Source of the DNA: Nemertoderma westbladi
Taxonomy: Eukaryota; Xenacoelomorpha; Nemertodermatida; Nemertodermatidae
Direction: 5' to 3'
Assembly (NCBI GenBank): GCA_032718475.1
Contig: JAUCBJ010002619.1
Coordinates: 1 to 64,000, forward strand
Length of the DNA: 64,000 nucleotides
The position numbers and the translations under genes are program-made. The notes below the pieces were generated by a model that ran no database searches, was not told the origin of the DNA, and worked only from the letters and a program-made list of their open reading frames with translations. Positions 48,301-59,400 of this stretch are shown here, piece by piece. The first letter of the stretch is position 1, and every line of letters starts with the position of its first letter.

Positions 48301-48917
48301 TTACCAGTTGGTTTACTTTACTTACCAGTTGGGTTCAGTGGGTTTACTTTATTTACCAGTTGGGTTCAGTGGGTTTACTTTACTTACCAGATGGGTTCAG
48401 TGGGTTAACTTTACTTACCAGTTGGGTTCAGTGGGTTTACTTTACTTACCAGATGGGTTCAGTGGGTTTACTTTACTTACCAGTTGGGTTCAGTGGGTTA
48501 ACTTTACTTACCAGTTGGGTTCAGTGGGTTTACTTTACTTACCAGTTGGGTTCAGTGGGTTTACTTTACTTACAAGTTGGGTTCAGTGGGTTTACTTTAC
48601 TTACCAGTTGGGTTCAGTGGGTTAACTTTACTTACCAGTTGGGTTCAGTGGGTTAACTTTACTTACCAGTTGGGTTCAGTGGGTTTACTTTACTTACCAG
48701 TTGGGTTCAGTGGGTTTACTTTACTTACCAGATGGGTTCAGTGGGTTTACTTTATTTACCAGTTGGGTTCAGTGGGTTTACTTTACTTACCAGTTGGTTT
48801 CAGTGGGTTAACTTTACTTACCAGTTGGGTTCAGTGGGTTTACTTTACTTACCAGTTGGGTTCAGTGGGTTTACTTTACTTACCAGTTGGGTTCAGTGGG
48901 TTTACTTTACTTACCAG
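42386..48917. repeat. 31-bp satellite, block 1
   Basis: The monomer on the plus strand is TTACCAGTTGGGTTCAGTGG plus GTTTACTTTAC, with variants GTTAACTTTAC, GTATACTATAC, GTCAACTTTAC, GTTAATTTTAC and a 34-bp GTTAACAACTTTAC form. About 210 monomers. Higher-order structure is present: blocks at 43899, 44026 and 44899 recur at 45852, 45979 and 46852, 1953 bp (63 monomers) later. On the gene's strand each unit reads CCACTGAACCCAACTG|GTAAGTAAA. No stop codons occur in any plus frame of the basic unit, giving long meaningless open frames. Confidence 0.98.
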
Positions 48918-50181
48918 TAGGGATGTCCCGGAATCAATATTTTGATTCCGGCCGGAACCGGAACCGGAATTCAACATGCCGGAATTCCGGCCGGAACCGG
49001 AATTTTGTATAAATTAGTGAAATACACTAAATGACCCATGAAACCTTATATTTTTTTTTTTGAAATAAATGAATTTTTTGGCACGTTACGGCCTATTATG
49101 GGGAAGGGAGGGGGGGGGGGGGGGGGGTACTTCGGACTTATACGACAGGGAATTCAATTTCCTTGTTTTTCAAAAACCTATATCTTTGGCCAAAAGTTAG
49201 GTTTTTTGGCTCATACTTAAAAACCTACGTTGGCCAGAGGTTTCGGGTTTCCTGGTTTCGCGACATTAGGTCGTTTAGTGCAATATCCTGGTGTCGTTAA
49301 GGGAAAGGAGCATGTTACAGTGGCATGTTATTCGAACCAGAACAATAAACGAAAGTTAATAGTATATCTTACAGTTTAATTTTGCTGGGAATAAATAGAT
49401 TTCTGGTAAGAAATAGTTTTGCTATAAATATAAATAAACATACTGTATTATAAGCAGCACCTACGGCGCAGGGAATATTGACGCATGACCCAACGTCGCC
49501 ATCGACCACACTTGCAGGACCTAAAGACGCAGGACCTGTACGTAGTGTAATAACGTTTTATATTAGTTTTAGGTTAGCCTAGTGTATTTGTGTAATATTG
49601 TATTTGTAACCTAGTAACATAAAGCACCCACTTGGAAATAAGCTGCAAAGCTTTAGGGGTAATCTAATGTTATGTTGGACAATCAATATTATAGTCGAGT
49701 CAATCTAGCAAAAAACCCGTAAGTATTTCGCAATCAATCCGAACCACATATTTTAGATTCTATATTACCTTATTAATGACAAAAAAAGTCTATAAAATTA
49801 TATTTTGCGGATCATATGTTTATTCATGGAAATTCTGCGTAAATTTGCATAACACAAGACAAACAAAAGGAACAGTAGGGGAGAGTAAGTGGCAAATTAG
49901 TGATGTTCCAGAATAATTTAATTAATTTCACAATAAGCTGTGATTCAATGGGAAATTAGTAATAAAAAAAATTGGTTTGGAAGAATTGCGAATTTGTTAT
50001 GGGTTGACCCCCTTTTTCGGCTAGATTGACTCGCCTATTAATATTATCGTATTATTTAATAATTATATCAAAGTAAAATAATGTAAAATCAATGCATAAT
50101 AATGTAAATCAATCTAAAAAACGTTAATATAAGCAAATTGCAAAACCACTCGTTAAGATAAGACCCATGTTTCACTGGTAA

Positions 50182-50211
50182 GTCTTATGTCATATTATTA
50201 TGACATAAGAC
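50182..50211. other. Strong hairpin inside hAT-like copy 2
   Basis: GTCTTATGTCATA - TTAT - TATGACATAAGAC is a perfect 13-bp stem with a 4-base loop, absent from the related region of copy 1 (about 285-300). Confidence 0.7.
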
Positions 50212-50635
50212 ATTAGGTCAACTTTCAAAAAATTCCTTCAGAAAATTTTTTTACATTATGTCAAAATATAATATATTATGGAACACCAACAAATTGGTTT
50301 CAATGGGAGCGTCTCCACTCTACTGGTAAATCGTAAGTAACGACTAATGAGCGAAAGTGATTATGTCCCATGTTCCATCTTTTTTTGACAAACGACTCAT
50401 CACTTATGGCATGCTGAAAGCCTGGATTGATACCTTTGGGTATAGAAATATTTTGTAAATGTGAGACTCATCTTATATTTTTTTATAACAAATGAGTTTT
50501 GACTTGTGTTACCAGTGGAGCAAGGGAGCTGTAATTTTGACATTCTGAAGACAAAATCTGAAAACAACTTGCATTTCGAATGGATTTCTTAAAAAATCTT
50601 CAGAACGACAAAAGATTTTACAAATGTGAATTAAG

Positions 50636-50760
50636 TTGCATTAGATTCCCATCTATCTGGAGGTTGTGGGTTCGAACCTCGTATGGGCCCCGGCAGTTTT
50701 CGTTTCGGTACGAATGATTTGAAGAGGCTAGCTTGCGGTATCTATATCTGCTTTGCATCC
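50636..50760 (+). repeat. tRNA-related segment, second copy
   Basis: B box GGTTCGAACC at 50669-50678 and body GGCAGTTTTCG..TTCGGTACGAATGATTTGAAG match the segment at 2391-2540. The A box is decayed. Confidence 0.6.
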
Positions 50761-51061
50761 TTAAAGGGTAGCTCTAAGCTAACGGCCGAAGAAAACTTTA
50801 CTTTTTAACTTTTTTTTACAAGTGTTGACAAGTACTGCATCTTAAACAATAAATTGGTAAGTATATGTTAAGAAATATATATAAATTTTGATAATAATTT
50901 AACAAACTAATTCAATTGGCAACTATCAAACTAGTTAGGAACCTGGTAATTCCGGTAAAATTCCGGCCGGAATTGACCCCATTCCGGGAATTCCGGCCGG
51001 AACCGGAATCGGGCAAAAACCGCCGGAATTCCGGCCGGAACGGAATTCCGGGACATCCCTA

Positions 51062-54000
51062 CTTACCAGTTGGGTTCAGTGGGTTTACTTTACTTACCAG
51101 TTGGGTTCAGTGGGTTTACTTTACTTACCAGTTGGGTTCAGTGGGTTTACTTTACTTACCAGATGGGTTCAGTGGGTTTACTTTACTTACCAGTTGGGTC
51201 CAGTGGGTTTACTTTACTTACCAGTTGGGTTCAGTGGGCTAACTTTACTTACCAGTTGGGTTCAGTGGGTTTACTTTACTTACCAGTTGGGTTCAGTGGG
51301 TTTACTTTACTTACCAGTTGGGTTCAGTGGGTTAACTTTACTTACCAGTTGGGTTCAGTGGGTTTACTTTACTTACCAGTTGGGTTCAGTGGGTTAACTT
51401 TACTTACCAGTTGGGTTCAGTGGGTTAACTTTACTTACCAGTTGGGTTCAGTGGGTATACTATACTTACCATTTGGGTTCAGTGGTTTAACTTTACTTAC
51501 CAGTTGGGTTCAGTGGGTTAACTTTACTTACCAGTTGGGTTCAGTGGGTTTACTTTACCCACCAGTTGGGTTCAGTGGGTTAACTTTACTTACCAGTTGG
51601 GTTCAGTGGGTTAACAACTTTACTTACCAGTTGGGTTCAGTGGGTTTACTTTACTTACCAGATGGGTTCAGTGGGTTTACTTTACTTACCAGTTGGGTTC
51701 AGTGGGTTAACTTTACTTACCAGTTGGGTTCAGTGGGTTTACTTTACTTACCAGTTGGGTTCAGTGGGTTAACTTTACTTACCAGTTGGGTTCAGTGGGT
51801 TAACTTTACTTACCAGTTGGGTTCAGTGGGTATACTATACTTACCAGTTGGGTTCAGTGGGTTAACTTTACTTACCAGTTGGGTTCAGTGGGTTAACTTT
51901 ACTTACCAGTTGGGTTCAGGGGGTTTACTTTACTTACCACAGTTGGGTTCAGTGGGTTAACTTTACTTACCAGTTGGGTTCAGTGGGTCAACTTTACTTA
52001 CCAGTTGGGTTCAGTGGGTTAATTTTACTTACCAGTTGGGTTCAGTGTTCAGTGGGTTAACTTTACTTACCAGTTGGGTTCAGTGGTTAACTTTACTTAC
52101 CACCAGTTGGGTTCAGTGGGTTTACTTTACTTACCAGTTGGGTTCAGTGGGTTTACTTTACTTACCAGTTGGGTTCAGTGGGTTTACTTTATTTACCAGT
52201 TGGGTTCAGTGTTCAGTGGGTTAACTTTACTTACCAGTTGGGTTCAGTGGGTTAACTTTACTTACCAGAGTGCGTTTACTTTACTTACCAGTTGGGTTCA
52301 GTGGGTTAACTTTACTTACCAGTTGGGTTCAGTGGGTTTACTTTACTTACCAGTTGGGTTCAGTGGGTTTACTTTACTTACCAGTTGGGTTCAGTGGGTT
52401 TACTTTACTTACCAGTTGGGTTCAGTGGGTTTACTTTACTTACCAGTTGGGTTCAGTGGGTTTACTTTACTTACCAGTTGGGTTCAGTGGGTTTACTTTA
52501 CTTACCAGTTGGGTTCAGTGGGTTAACTCTACTTACCAGTTGGTTTACTTTACTTACCAGTTGGGTTCAGTGGGTTTACTTTACTTACCAGTTGGGTTCA
52601 GTGGGTTTACTTTACTTACCAGTTGGGTTCAGTGGGTTAACTTTACTTACCAGTTGGGTTCAGTGGGTTAACTTTACTTACCAGTTGGGTTCAGTGGGTT
52701 AACTCTACTTACCAGTTGGTTTACTTTACTTACCAGTTGGGTTCAGTGGTTAACTTTACTTACCACCTGTTGGGTTCAGTGGGTTAACTTTACTTACCAG
52801 TTGGGTTCAGTGGGTCAACTTTACTTACCAGTTGGGTTCAGTGGGTTTACTTTACTTACCAGTTGGGTTCAGTGTTCAGTGGGTTTACTTTACTTACCAG
52901 TTGGGTTCAGTGGGTTAACTTTACTTACCAGTTGGGTTCAGTGGGTTAACTTTACTTACCAGTTGGGTTCAGTGGGTATACTATACTTACCAGTTGGGTT
53001 CAGTGGGTTAACTTTACTTACCAGTTGGGTTCAGTGGGTCAACTTTACTTACCAGTTGGGTTCAGTGGGTTAATTTTACTTACCAGTTGGGTTCAGTGTT
53101 CAGTGGGTTAACTTTACTTACCAGTTGGGTTCAGTGGTTAACTTTACTTACCACCAGTTGGGTTCAGTGGGTTAACTTTACTTACCAGTTGGGTTCAGTG
53201 GGTCAACTTTACTTACCAGTTGGGTTCAGTGGGTTAACTTTACTTACCAGTTGGGTTCAGTGTTCAGTGGGTTTACTTTACTTACCAGTTGGGTTCAGTC
53301 GGTTAACTTTACTTACCAGTTGGGTTCAGTGGGTTAACTTTACTTACCAGTTGGGTTCAGTGGGTATACTTTACTTACCAGTTGGGTTCAGTGGGTTAAC
53401 TTTACTTACCAGTTGGGTTCAGTGGGTTAACTTTACTTACCAGTTGGGTTCAGTGGGTTAACTTTACTTACCAGTTGGGTTCAGTGCGTGTTAACTTTAC
53501 TTACCAGTTGGGTTCAGTGGTTAACTTTACTTCCACCAGTTGGGTTCAGTGGGTTAACTTTACTTACCAGTTGGGTTCAGTGGGTCAACTTTACTTACCA
53601 GTTGGGTTCAGTGGGTTAATTTTACTTACCAGTTGGGTCAGTGTTCAGTGGGTTTACTTTACTTACCAGTTGGGTTCAGTGGGTTAACTTTACTTACCAG
53701 TTGGGTTCAGTGGGGTAACTTTACTTACCAGTTGGGTTCAGTGGGTATACTATACTTACCAGTTGGGTTCAGTGGGTTAACTTTACTTACCAGTTGGGTT
53801 CAGTGGGTTAACTTTACTTACCAGTTGGGTTCAGGGGGTTTACTTTACTTACCACAGTTGGATTCAGTGGGTTAACTTTACTTACCAGTTGGGTTCAGTG
53901 GTTAACTTTACTTACCACCAGTTGGGTTCAGTGGGTTAACTTTACTTACCAGTTGGGTTCAGTGGGTCAACTTTACTTACCAGTTGGGTTCAGTGGGTTA

Positions 54001-54694
54001 ATTTTACTTACCAGTTGGGTTCAGTGTTCAGTGGGTTAACTTTACTTACCAGTTGGGTTCAGTGGGTTAACTTTACTTACCAGTTGGGTTCAGTGGGTTT
54101 ACTTTACTTACCAGTTGGGTTCAGTGGGTTTACTTTACTTACCAGTTGGGTTCAGTGGGTTAACTTTACTTACCAGTTGGGTTCAGTGGGTTAACTTTAC
54201 TTACCAGTTGGTTTCAGTTGGTTTACTTTACTTACCAGTTGGGTTCAGTGGCTTTACTTTACTTACCAGTTGGGTTCAGTGGGTTTACTTTACTTACCAG
54301 TTGGGTTCAGTGGGTTAACTTTACTTACCAGTTGGTTTCAGTGGGTTAACTTTACTTACCAGTTGGGTTCAGTGGGTTAACTCTACTTACCAGTTGGTTT
54401 ACTTTACTTACCAGTTGGGTTCAGTGGGTTTACTTTACTTACCAGTTGGGTTCAGTGGGTTAACTTTACTTACCAGTTGGGTTCAGTGGGTTTACTTTAC
54501 TTACCAGTTGGGTTCAGTGGGTTAACTTTACTTACCAGTTGGGTTCAGTGGGTTTACTTTACTTACCAGATGGGTTCAGTGGGTTTACTTTACTTACCAG
54601 TTGGGTTCAGTGGGTTAACTTTACTTACCAGTTGGGTTCAGTGGGTTTACTTTACTTACCAGTTGGGTTCAGTGGGTTTACTTTACTTACCAGT
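51062..54694. repeat. 31-bp satellite, block 2
   Basis: Same monomer and variants as block 1, about 117 monomers, beginning with the duplicated CTTACCAG of the hAT-like insertion and ending at the LINE insertion. Confidence 0.98.
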
Positions 54695-56484
54695 TTTACT
54701 TACTTTGCTGTTCAGCGAAGAGGGTGTAACACAAGGAGATCCTTTAGCTATGCCTTTTTACGCTTCAGGCATCCTCCCTTTAATCCACGAGTTGCCATCA
54801 CTTAAGGTTCGCCAAAGTTGGTTCGCTGACGACTCTTCAGGTGCCGGAAAGCTCCAGGATATTCTCGAGTGGTACGAGCACTTACTTCGTCTGGGCCCTG
54901 CTCTCGGATATTACCCTCAGTCCGCCAAGAGCTTTCTCGTTGTGGCTCCGGAGTTTCTGGAGGAAGCCCAAAGTGTATTCGCCGAGCACAATATTAACAT
55001 CGTTACAGGACACCGATTTCTGGGCGGGTTTATTGGTAGCGAGTCGGAGTGTGTGAAGTATGTCGGCGCCAAAATCGCATCCTGGGTAGCCTCAGTAGAC
55101 AAGATGGCCGAGGTGGCGGAGGCCCAACCCCACGCTGCTTTCTCAGCCGTAGTTTGCTCACTCCAACGGGAGTGGGCATACCTCCAACGCGTTGTCCCAG
55201 ACTGCAGCAGTCAGTTCGATGTGCTAGAGGAAGCGATCAGCGATAGGTTCCTGCCGGCAGTCTTCGATGGGCGAATTTCGCAACCAGAACTCAAGTTGTT
55301 TGCCCTGTCTCCGCGAATGGGTGGTCTGGGGTTGCGGAACCCGGTTAACGAGGCCGATACCAACTTTGCTGTATCAGAACTTGGGACACAGTCGCTGGTG
55401 AACGCGATCGCCGGGAAGGAGCCATTCTCCTTAGCCACCCACCTGAAGTGCATGGAGGGAGCGCGCATGACATCTCGGAAAGAGAGGCAGGGTATGGAGA
55501 AAGCCCAGCAGGAGGAAGCGTTGGAAGGAATGGCGGAGCACCAGCGTGTCGCTGTCCAACGGGCGGCGGAGTTCAGGACCGGCGGCTGGCTATCCTCTCT
55601 TCCGGTAGCCGAACACCAGTTTGACCTCTCACCCCGGGAGTTTAGGGATGCTGTGGCTGTTCGGTATGGTAGACCCCTCGTAGGTGTCCCTTGCAGATGC
55701 GACGGTTGTGGCGCTGGGTTTGATCTCAACCACGGGTTGAATTGTAAGAAGGGTGGTCTAGTGATTCAGCGTCACAACGAGCTCCGCGACGCAGTCGGTG
55801 ACCTCGCGGCCCTGGCATTCGGACCGCGAAACGTTATGCTCGAGCCAGTGGTCCGCGAGCAGCACGAGGATGGCGACGGGGCTGGTCTGCGATGCGATGT
55901 CGGCATTAGGGGAGCGTTCAGTACCCAGACACAGGCGTTGATTGACATACGTACAATTAACCTTGACGCCGTGTCTTATGCTGGGCGCTCCGTGAGGTCG
56001 GTATTGGAGTCAGCGGAAGAGGAGAAGAAACGCTTATATACAGCCGCAGTTTCCGCCCGCCGAGGTGATTTCTCCCCTTTCGTCGCCTCATGCGACGGCA
56101 TACTGGCACCGCAGGCCAATAAGCTGTTGCGAATCATCGCAGACCGCCTACACACCAACTGGGGGAAACCATACAGTTCGGTAATGGGGTGGGTGCGTGC
56201 ACGCATATCGTTCGCGATAATCCGCGGCACTTCCCATTGCCTGCGAGGGTCGCGGGTGAGATGGCGAAGCGGTTTGGGGCTTGAGGACGGCGCCGGGATA
56301 CCAGGGGGCTTTGCTTAGAGTGTTTGATCGATTATGCGGGGACTGGTATGGTATGGTATATTACATAATTATTGCTCATTGTAACTGTGTAATGGAGTTG
56401 TTACCATCTGTACTGCAAGCAATATGCTATTGATCATTTAGTGCGTTTTTGCGATAATTATAATATACATATCGGAATAAATAC
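54695..56484 (+). mobile_element. 5'-truncated RLE-type non-LTR retrotransposon inserted in the satellite
   Basis: Unique sequence of higher GC than its surroundings, bounded on both sides by the satellite. The 5' end starts inside the RT domain. The 3' end has a short untranslated region with AATAAA (56476-56481) just before the satellite resumes. TTTACTTAC occurs at both edges (54695-54703 and 56485-56493) and may be the target duplication, although the satellite contains this word anyway. No poly-A tail is seen. Confidence 0.82.
54702..56318 (+). CDS. RT (partial) plus zinc finger and PD-(D/E)XK-like endonuclease of the LINE
   Basis: About 538 residues to the stop at 56318. It starts in RT motif B (EEGVTQGDPLAMPFYASG) and motif C (WFADDSSGAG), then a thumb/linker region rich in charged residues. 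Next is a zinc-binding segment CRCDGCGAGFDLNHGLNC, then GGLVIQRHNELRD, and a D...(D)IR pattern (RCDVGIRG...ALIDIRTINLD). These correspond to the CCHC and PD-D motifs of the restriction-like endonuclease of R2/R4/CRE-type LINEs, from knowledge of that family. The N-terminal DNA-binding region and first RT motifs are missing. The upstream satellite is open in the same frame, giving a spurious 613-residue fusion. Confidence 0.8.
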   Translation, partial: TLLFSEEGVTQGDPLAMPFYASGILPLIHELPSLKVRQSWFADDSSGAGKLQDILEWYEHLLRLGPALGYYPQSAKSFLVVAPEFLEEAQSVFAEHNINIVTGHRFLGGFIGSESECVKYVGAKIASWVASVDKMAEVAEAQPHAAFSAVVCSLQREWAYLQRVVPDCSSQFDVLEEAISDRFLPAVFDGRISQPELKLFALSPRMGGLGLRNPVNEADTNFAVSELGTQSLVNAIAGKEPFSLATHLKCMEGARMTSRKERQGMEKAQQEEALEGMAEHQRVAVQRAAEFRTGGWLSSLPVAEHQFDLSPREFRDAVAVRYGRPLVGVPCRCDGCGAGFDLNHGLNCKKGGLVIQRHNELRDAVGDLAALAFGPRNVMLEPVVREQHEDGDGAGLRCDVGIRGAFSTQTQALIDIRTINLDAVSYAGRSVRSVLESAEEEKKRLYTAAVSARRGDFSPFVASCDGILAPQANKLLRIIADRLHTNWGKPYSSVMGWVRARISFAIIRGTSHCLRGSRVRWRSGLGLEDGAGIPGGFA

Positions 56485-59400
56485 TTTACTTACCAGTTGG
56501 GTTCAGTGGGTTTACTTTACTTACCAGTTGGGTTCAGTGGGTTAACTTTACTTACCAGTTGGGTTCAGTGGGTTAACTTTACTTACCAGTTGGGTTCAGT
56601 GGGTTAACTTTACTTACCAGTTGGGTTCAGTGGGTTAACTTTACTTACCAGTTGGGTTCAGTGGGTTAACTTTACTTACCAGTTGGGTTCAGTGGGTTAA
56701 CTTTACTTACCAGTTGGGTTCAGTGGGTATACTATACTTACCAGTTGGGTTCAGTGGTTTAACTTTACTTACCAGTTGGGTTCAGTGGGTTAACTTTACT
56801 TACCAGTTGGGTTCAGTGGGTTTACTTTACCCACCAGTTGGGTTCAGTGGGTTAACTTTACTTACCAGTTGGGTTCAGTGGGTTAACAACTTTACTTACC
56901 AGTTGGGTTCAGTGGGTTTACTTTACTTACCAGATGGGTTCAGTGGGTTTACTTTACTTACCAGTTGGGTTCAGTGGGTTAACTTTACTTACCAGTTGGG
57001 TTCAGTGGGTTTACTTTACTTACCAGTTGGGTTCAGTGGGTTAACTTTACTTACCAGTTGGGTTCAGTGGGTTAACTTTACTTACCAGTTGGGTTCAGTG
57101 GGTATACTATACTTACCAGTTGGGTTCAGTGGGTTAACTTTACTTACCAGTTGGGTTCAGTGGGTTAACTTTACTTACCAGTTGGGTTCAGGGGGTTTAC
57201 TTTACTTACCACAGTTGGGTTCAGTGGGTTAACTTTACTTTCCAGTTGGGTTCAGTGGGTCAACTTTACTTACCAGTTGGGTTCAGTGGGTTAATTTTAC
57301 TTACCAGTTGGGTTCAGTGTTCAGTGGGTTAACTTTACTTACCAGTTGGGTTCAGTGGTTAACTTTACTTACCACCAGTTGGGTTCAGTGGGTTTACTTT
57401 ACTTACCAGTTGGGTTCAGTGGGTTTACTTTACTTACCAGTTGGGTTCAGTGGGTTTACTTTACTTACCAGTTGGGTTCAGTGTTCAGTGGGTTAACTTT
57501 ACTTACCAGTTGGGTTCAGTGGGTTAACTTTACTTACCAGAGTGCGTTTACTTTACTTACCAGTTGGGTTCAGTGGGTTAACTTTACTTACCAGTTGGGT
57601 TCAGGGGGTTTACTTTACTTACCAGATGGGTTCAGTGGGTTTACTTTACTTACCAGTTGGGTTCAGTGGGTTTACTTTACTTACCAGTTGGGTTCAGTGG
57701 GTTTACTTACTTACCAGTTGGGTTCAGTGGGTTTACTTTACTTACCAGATGGGTTCAGTGGGTTTACTTTACTTACCAGTTGGGTTCAGTGGGTTTACTT
57801 TACTTACCAGTTGGGTTCAGTGGGTTTACTTTACTTACCAGTTGGGTTCAGTGGGTTTACTTTACTTACCAGTTGGGTTCAGTGGGTTTACTTTACTTAC
57901 CAGTTGGGTTCAGTGGGTTAACTTTACTTACCAGTTGGGTTCAGAGGGTTAACTTTACTTACCAGAGTGCGTTTACTTTACTTACCAGTTGGGTTCAGTG
58001 GGTTAACTTTACTTACCAGTTGGGTTTAGTGGGTTTACTTTACCCACCAGTTGGGTTCAGTGGGTTAACTTTACTTACCAGTTGGGTTCAGTGGGTTAAC
58101 AACTTTACTTACCAGTTGGGTTCAGTGGGTTTACTTTACTTACCAGATGGGTTCAGTGGGTTTACTTTACTTACCAGTTGGGTTCAGTGGGTTTACTTTA
58201 CTTACCAGTTGGGTTCAGTGGGCTAACTTTACTTACCAGTTGGGTTCAGTGGGTTTACTTTACTTACCAGTTGGGTTCAGTGGGTTAACTTTACTTACCA
58301 GTTGGGTTCAGTGGGTTAACTTTACTTACCAGTTGGGTTCAGGGGGTTTACTTTACTTACCAGATGGGTTCAGTGGGTTTACTTTACTTACCAGTTGGGT
58401 TCAGTGGGTCAACTTTACTTACCAGTTGGGTTCAGTGGGTTAATTTTACTTACCAGTTGGGTTCAGTGTTCAGTGGGTTTACTTTACTTACCAGTTGGGT
58501 TCAGTGGGTTAACTTTACTTACCAGTTGGGTTCAGTGGGGTAACTTTACTTACCAGTTGGGTTCAGTGGGTATACTATACTTACCAGTTGGGTTCAGTGG
58601 GTTAACTTTACTTACCAGTTGGGTTCAGTGGGTTAACTTTACTTACCAGTTGGGTTCAGGGGGTTTACTTTACTTACCACAGTTGGGTTCAGTGGGTTAA
58701 CTTTACTTACCAGTTGGGTTCAGTGGTTAACTTTACTTACCACCAGTTGGGTTCAGTGGGTTAACTTTACTTACCAGTTGGGTTCAGTGGGTCAACTTTA
58801 CTTACCAGTTGGGTTCAGTGGGTTAATTTTACTTACCAGTTGGGTTCAGTGTTCAGTGGGTTAACTTTACTTACCAGTTGGGTTCAGTGGGTTAACTTTA
58901 CTTACCAGTTGGGTTCAGTGGGTTTACTTTACTTACCAGTTGGGTTCAGTGGGTTTACTTTACTTACCAGTTGGGTTCAGTGGGTTAACTTTACTTACCA
59001 GTTGGGTTCAGTGGGTTAACTTTACTTACCAGTTGGTTTCAGTTGGTTTACTTTACTTACCAGTTGGGTTCAGTGGCTTTACTTTACTTACCAGTTGGGT
59101 TCAGTGGGTTTACTTTACTTACCAGTTGGGTTCAGTGGGTTAACTTTACTTACCAGTTGGGTTCAGTGGGTTAACTTTACTTACCAGTTGGGTTCAGTGG
59201 GTTAACTCTACTTACCAGTTGGTTTACTTTACTTACCAGTTGGGTTCAGTGGGTTTACTTTACTTACCAGTTGGGTTCAGTGGGTTAACTTTACTTACCA
59301 GTTGGGTTCAGTGGGTTTACTTTACTTACCAGATGGGTTCAGTGGGTTTACTTTACTTACCAGTTGGGTTCAGTGGGTTAACTTTACTTACCAGTTGGGT

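Larger units (their letters stand above)
48918..51061 (+). mobile_element. Complete hAT-like non-autonomous element (copy 2) inside the satellite
   Basis: Perfect 17-bp inverted ends TAGGGATGTCCCGGAAT (48918-48934) and its reverse complement (51045-51061). The 8-bp target CTTACCAG is duplicated at 48910-48917 and 51062-51069, and joining the flanks restores one intact satellite monomer. The 8-bp length and nTnnnnAn pattern fit hAT. No transposase frame is present, so it depends on a partner. Inside are an 18-G run (49110-49127), a hairpin (50182-50211), a region shared with 60-560 and a tRNA-related segment near 50640-50760. Confidence 0.92.

Noticed and set aside
54477..54701. N-terminal part of the 613-codon frame as protein
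   Set aside because: It is pure satellite running by chance into the truncated LINE frame.
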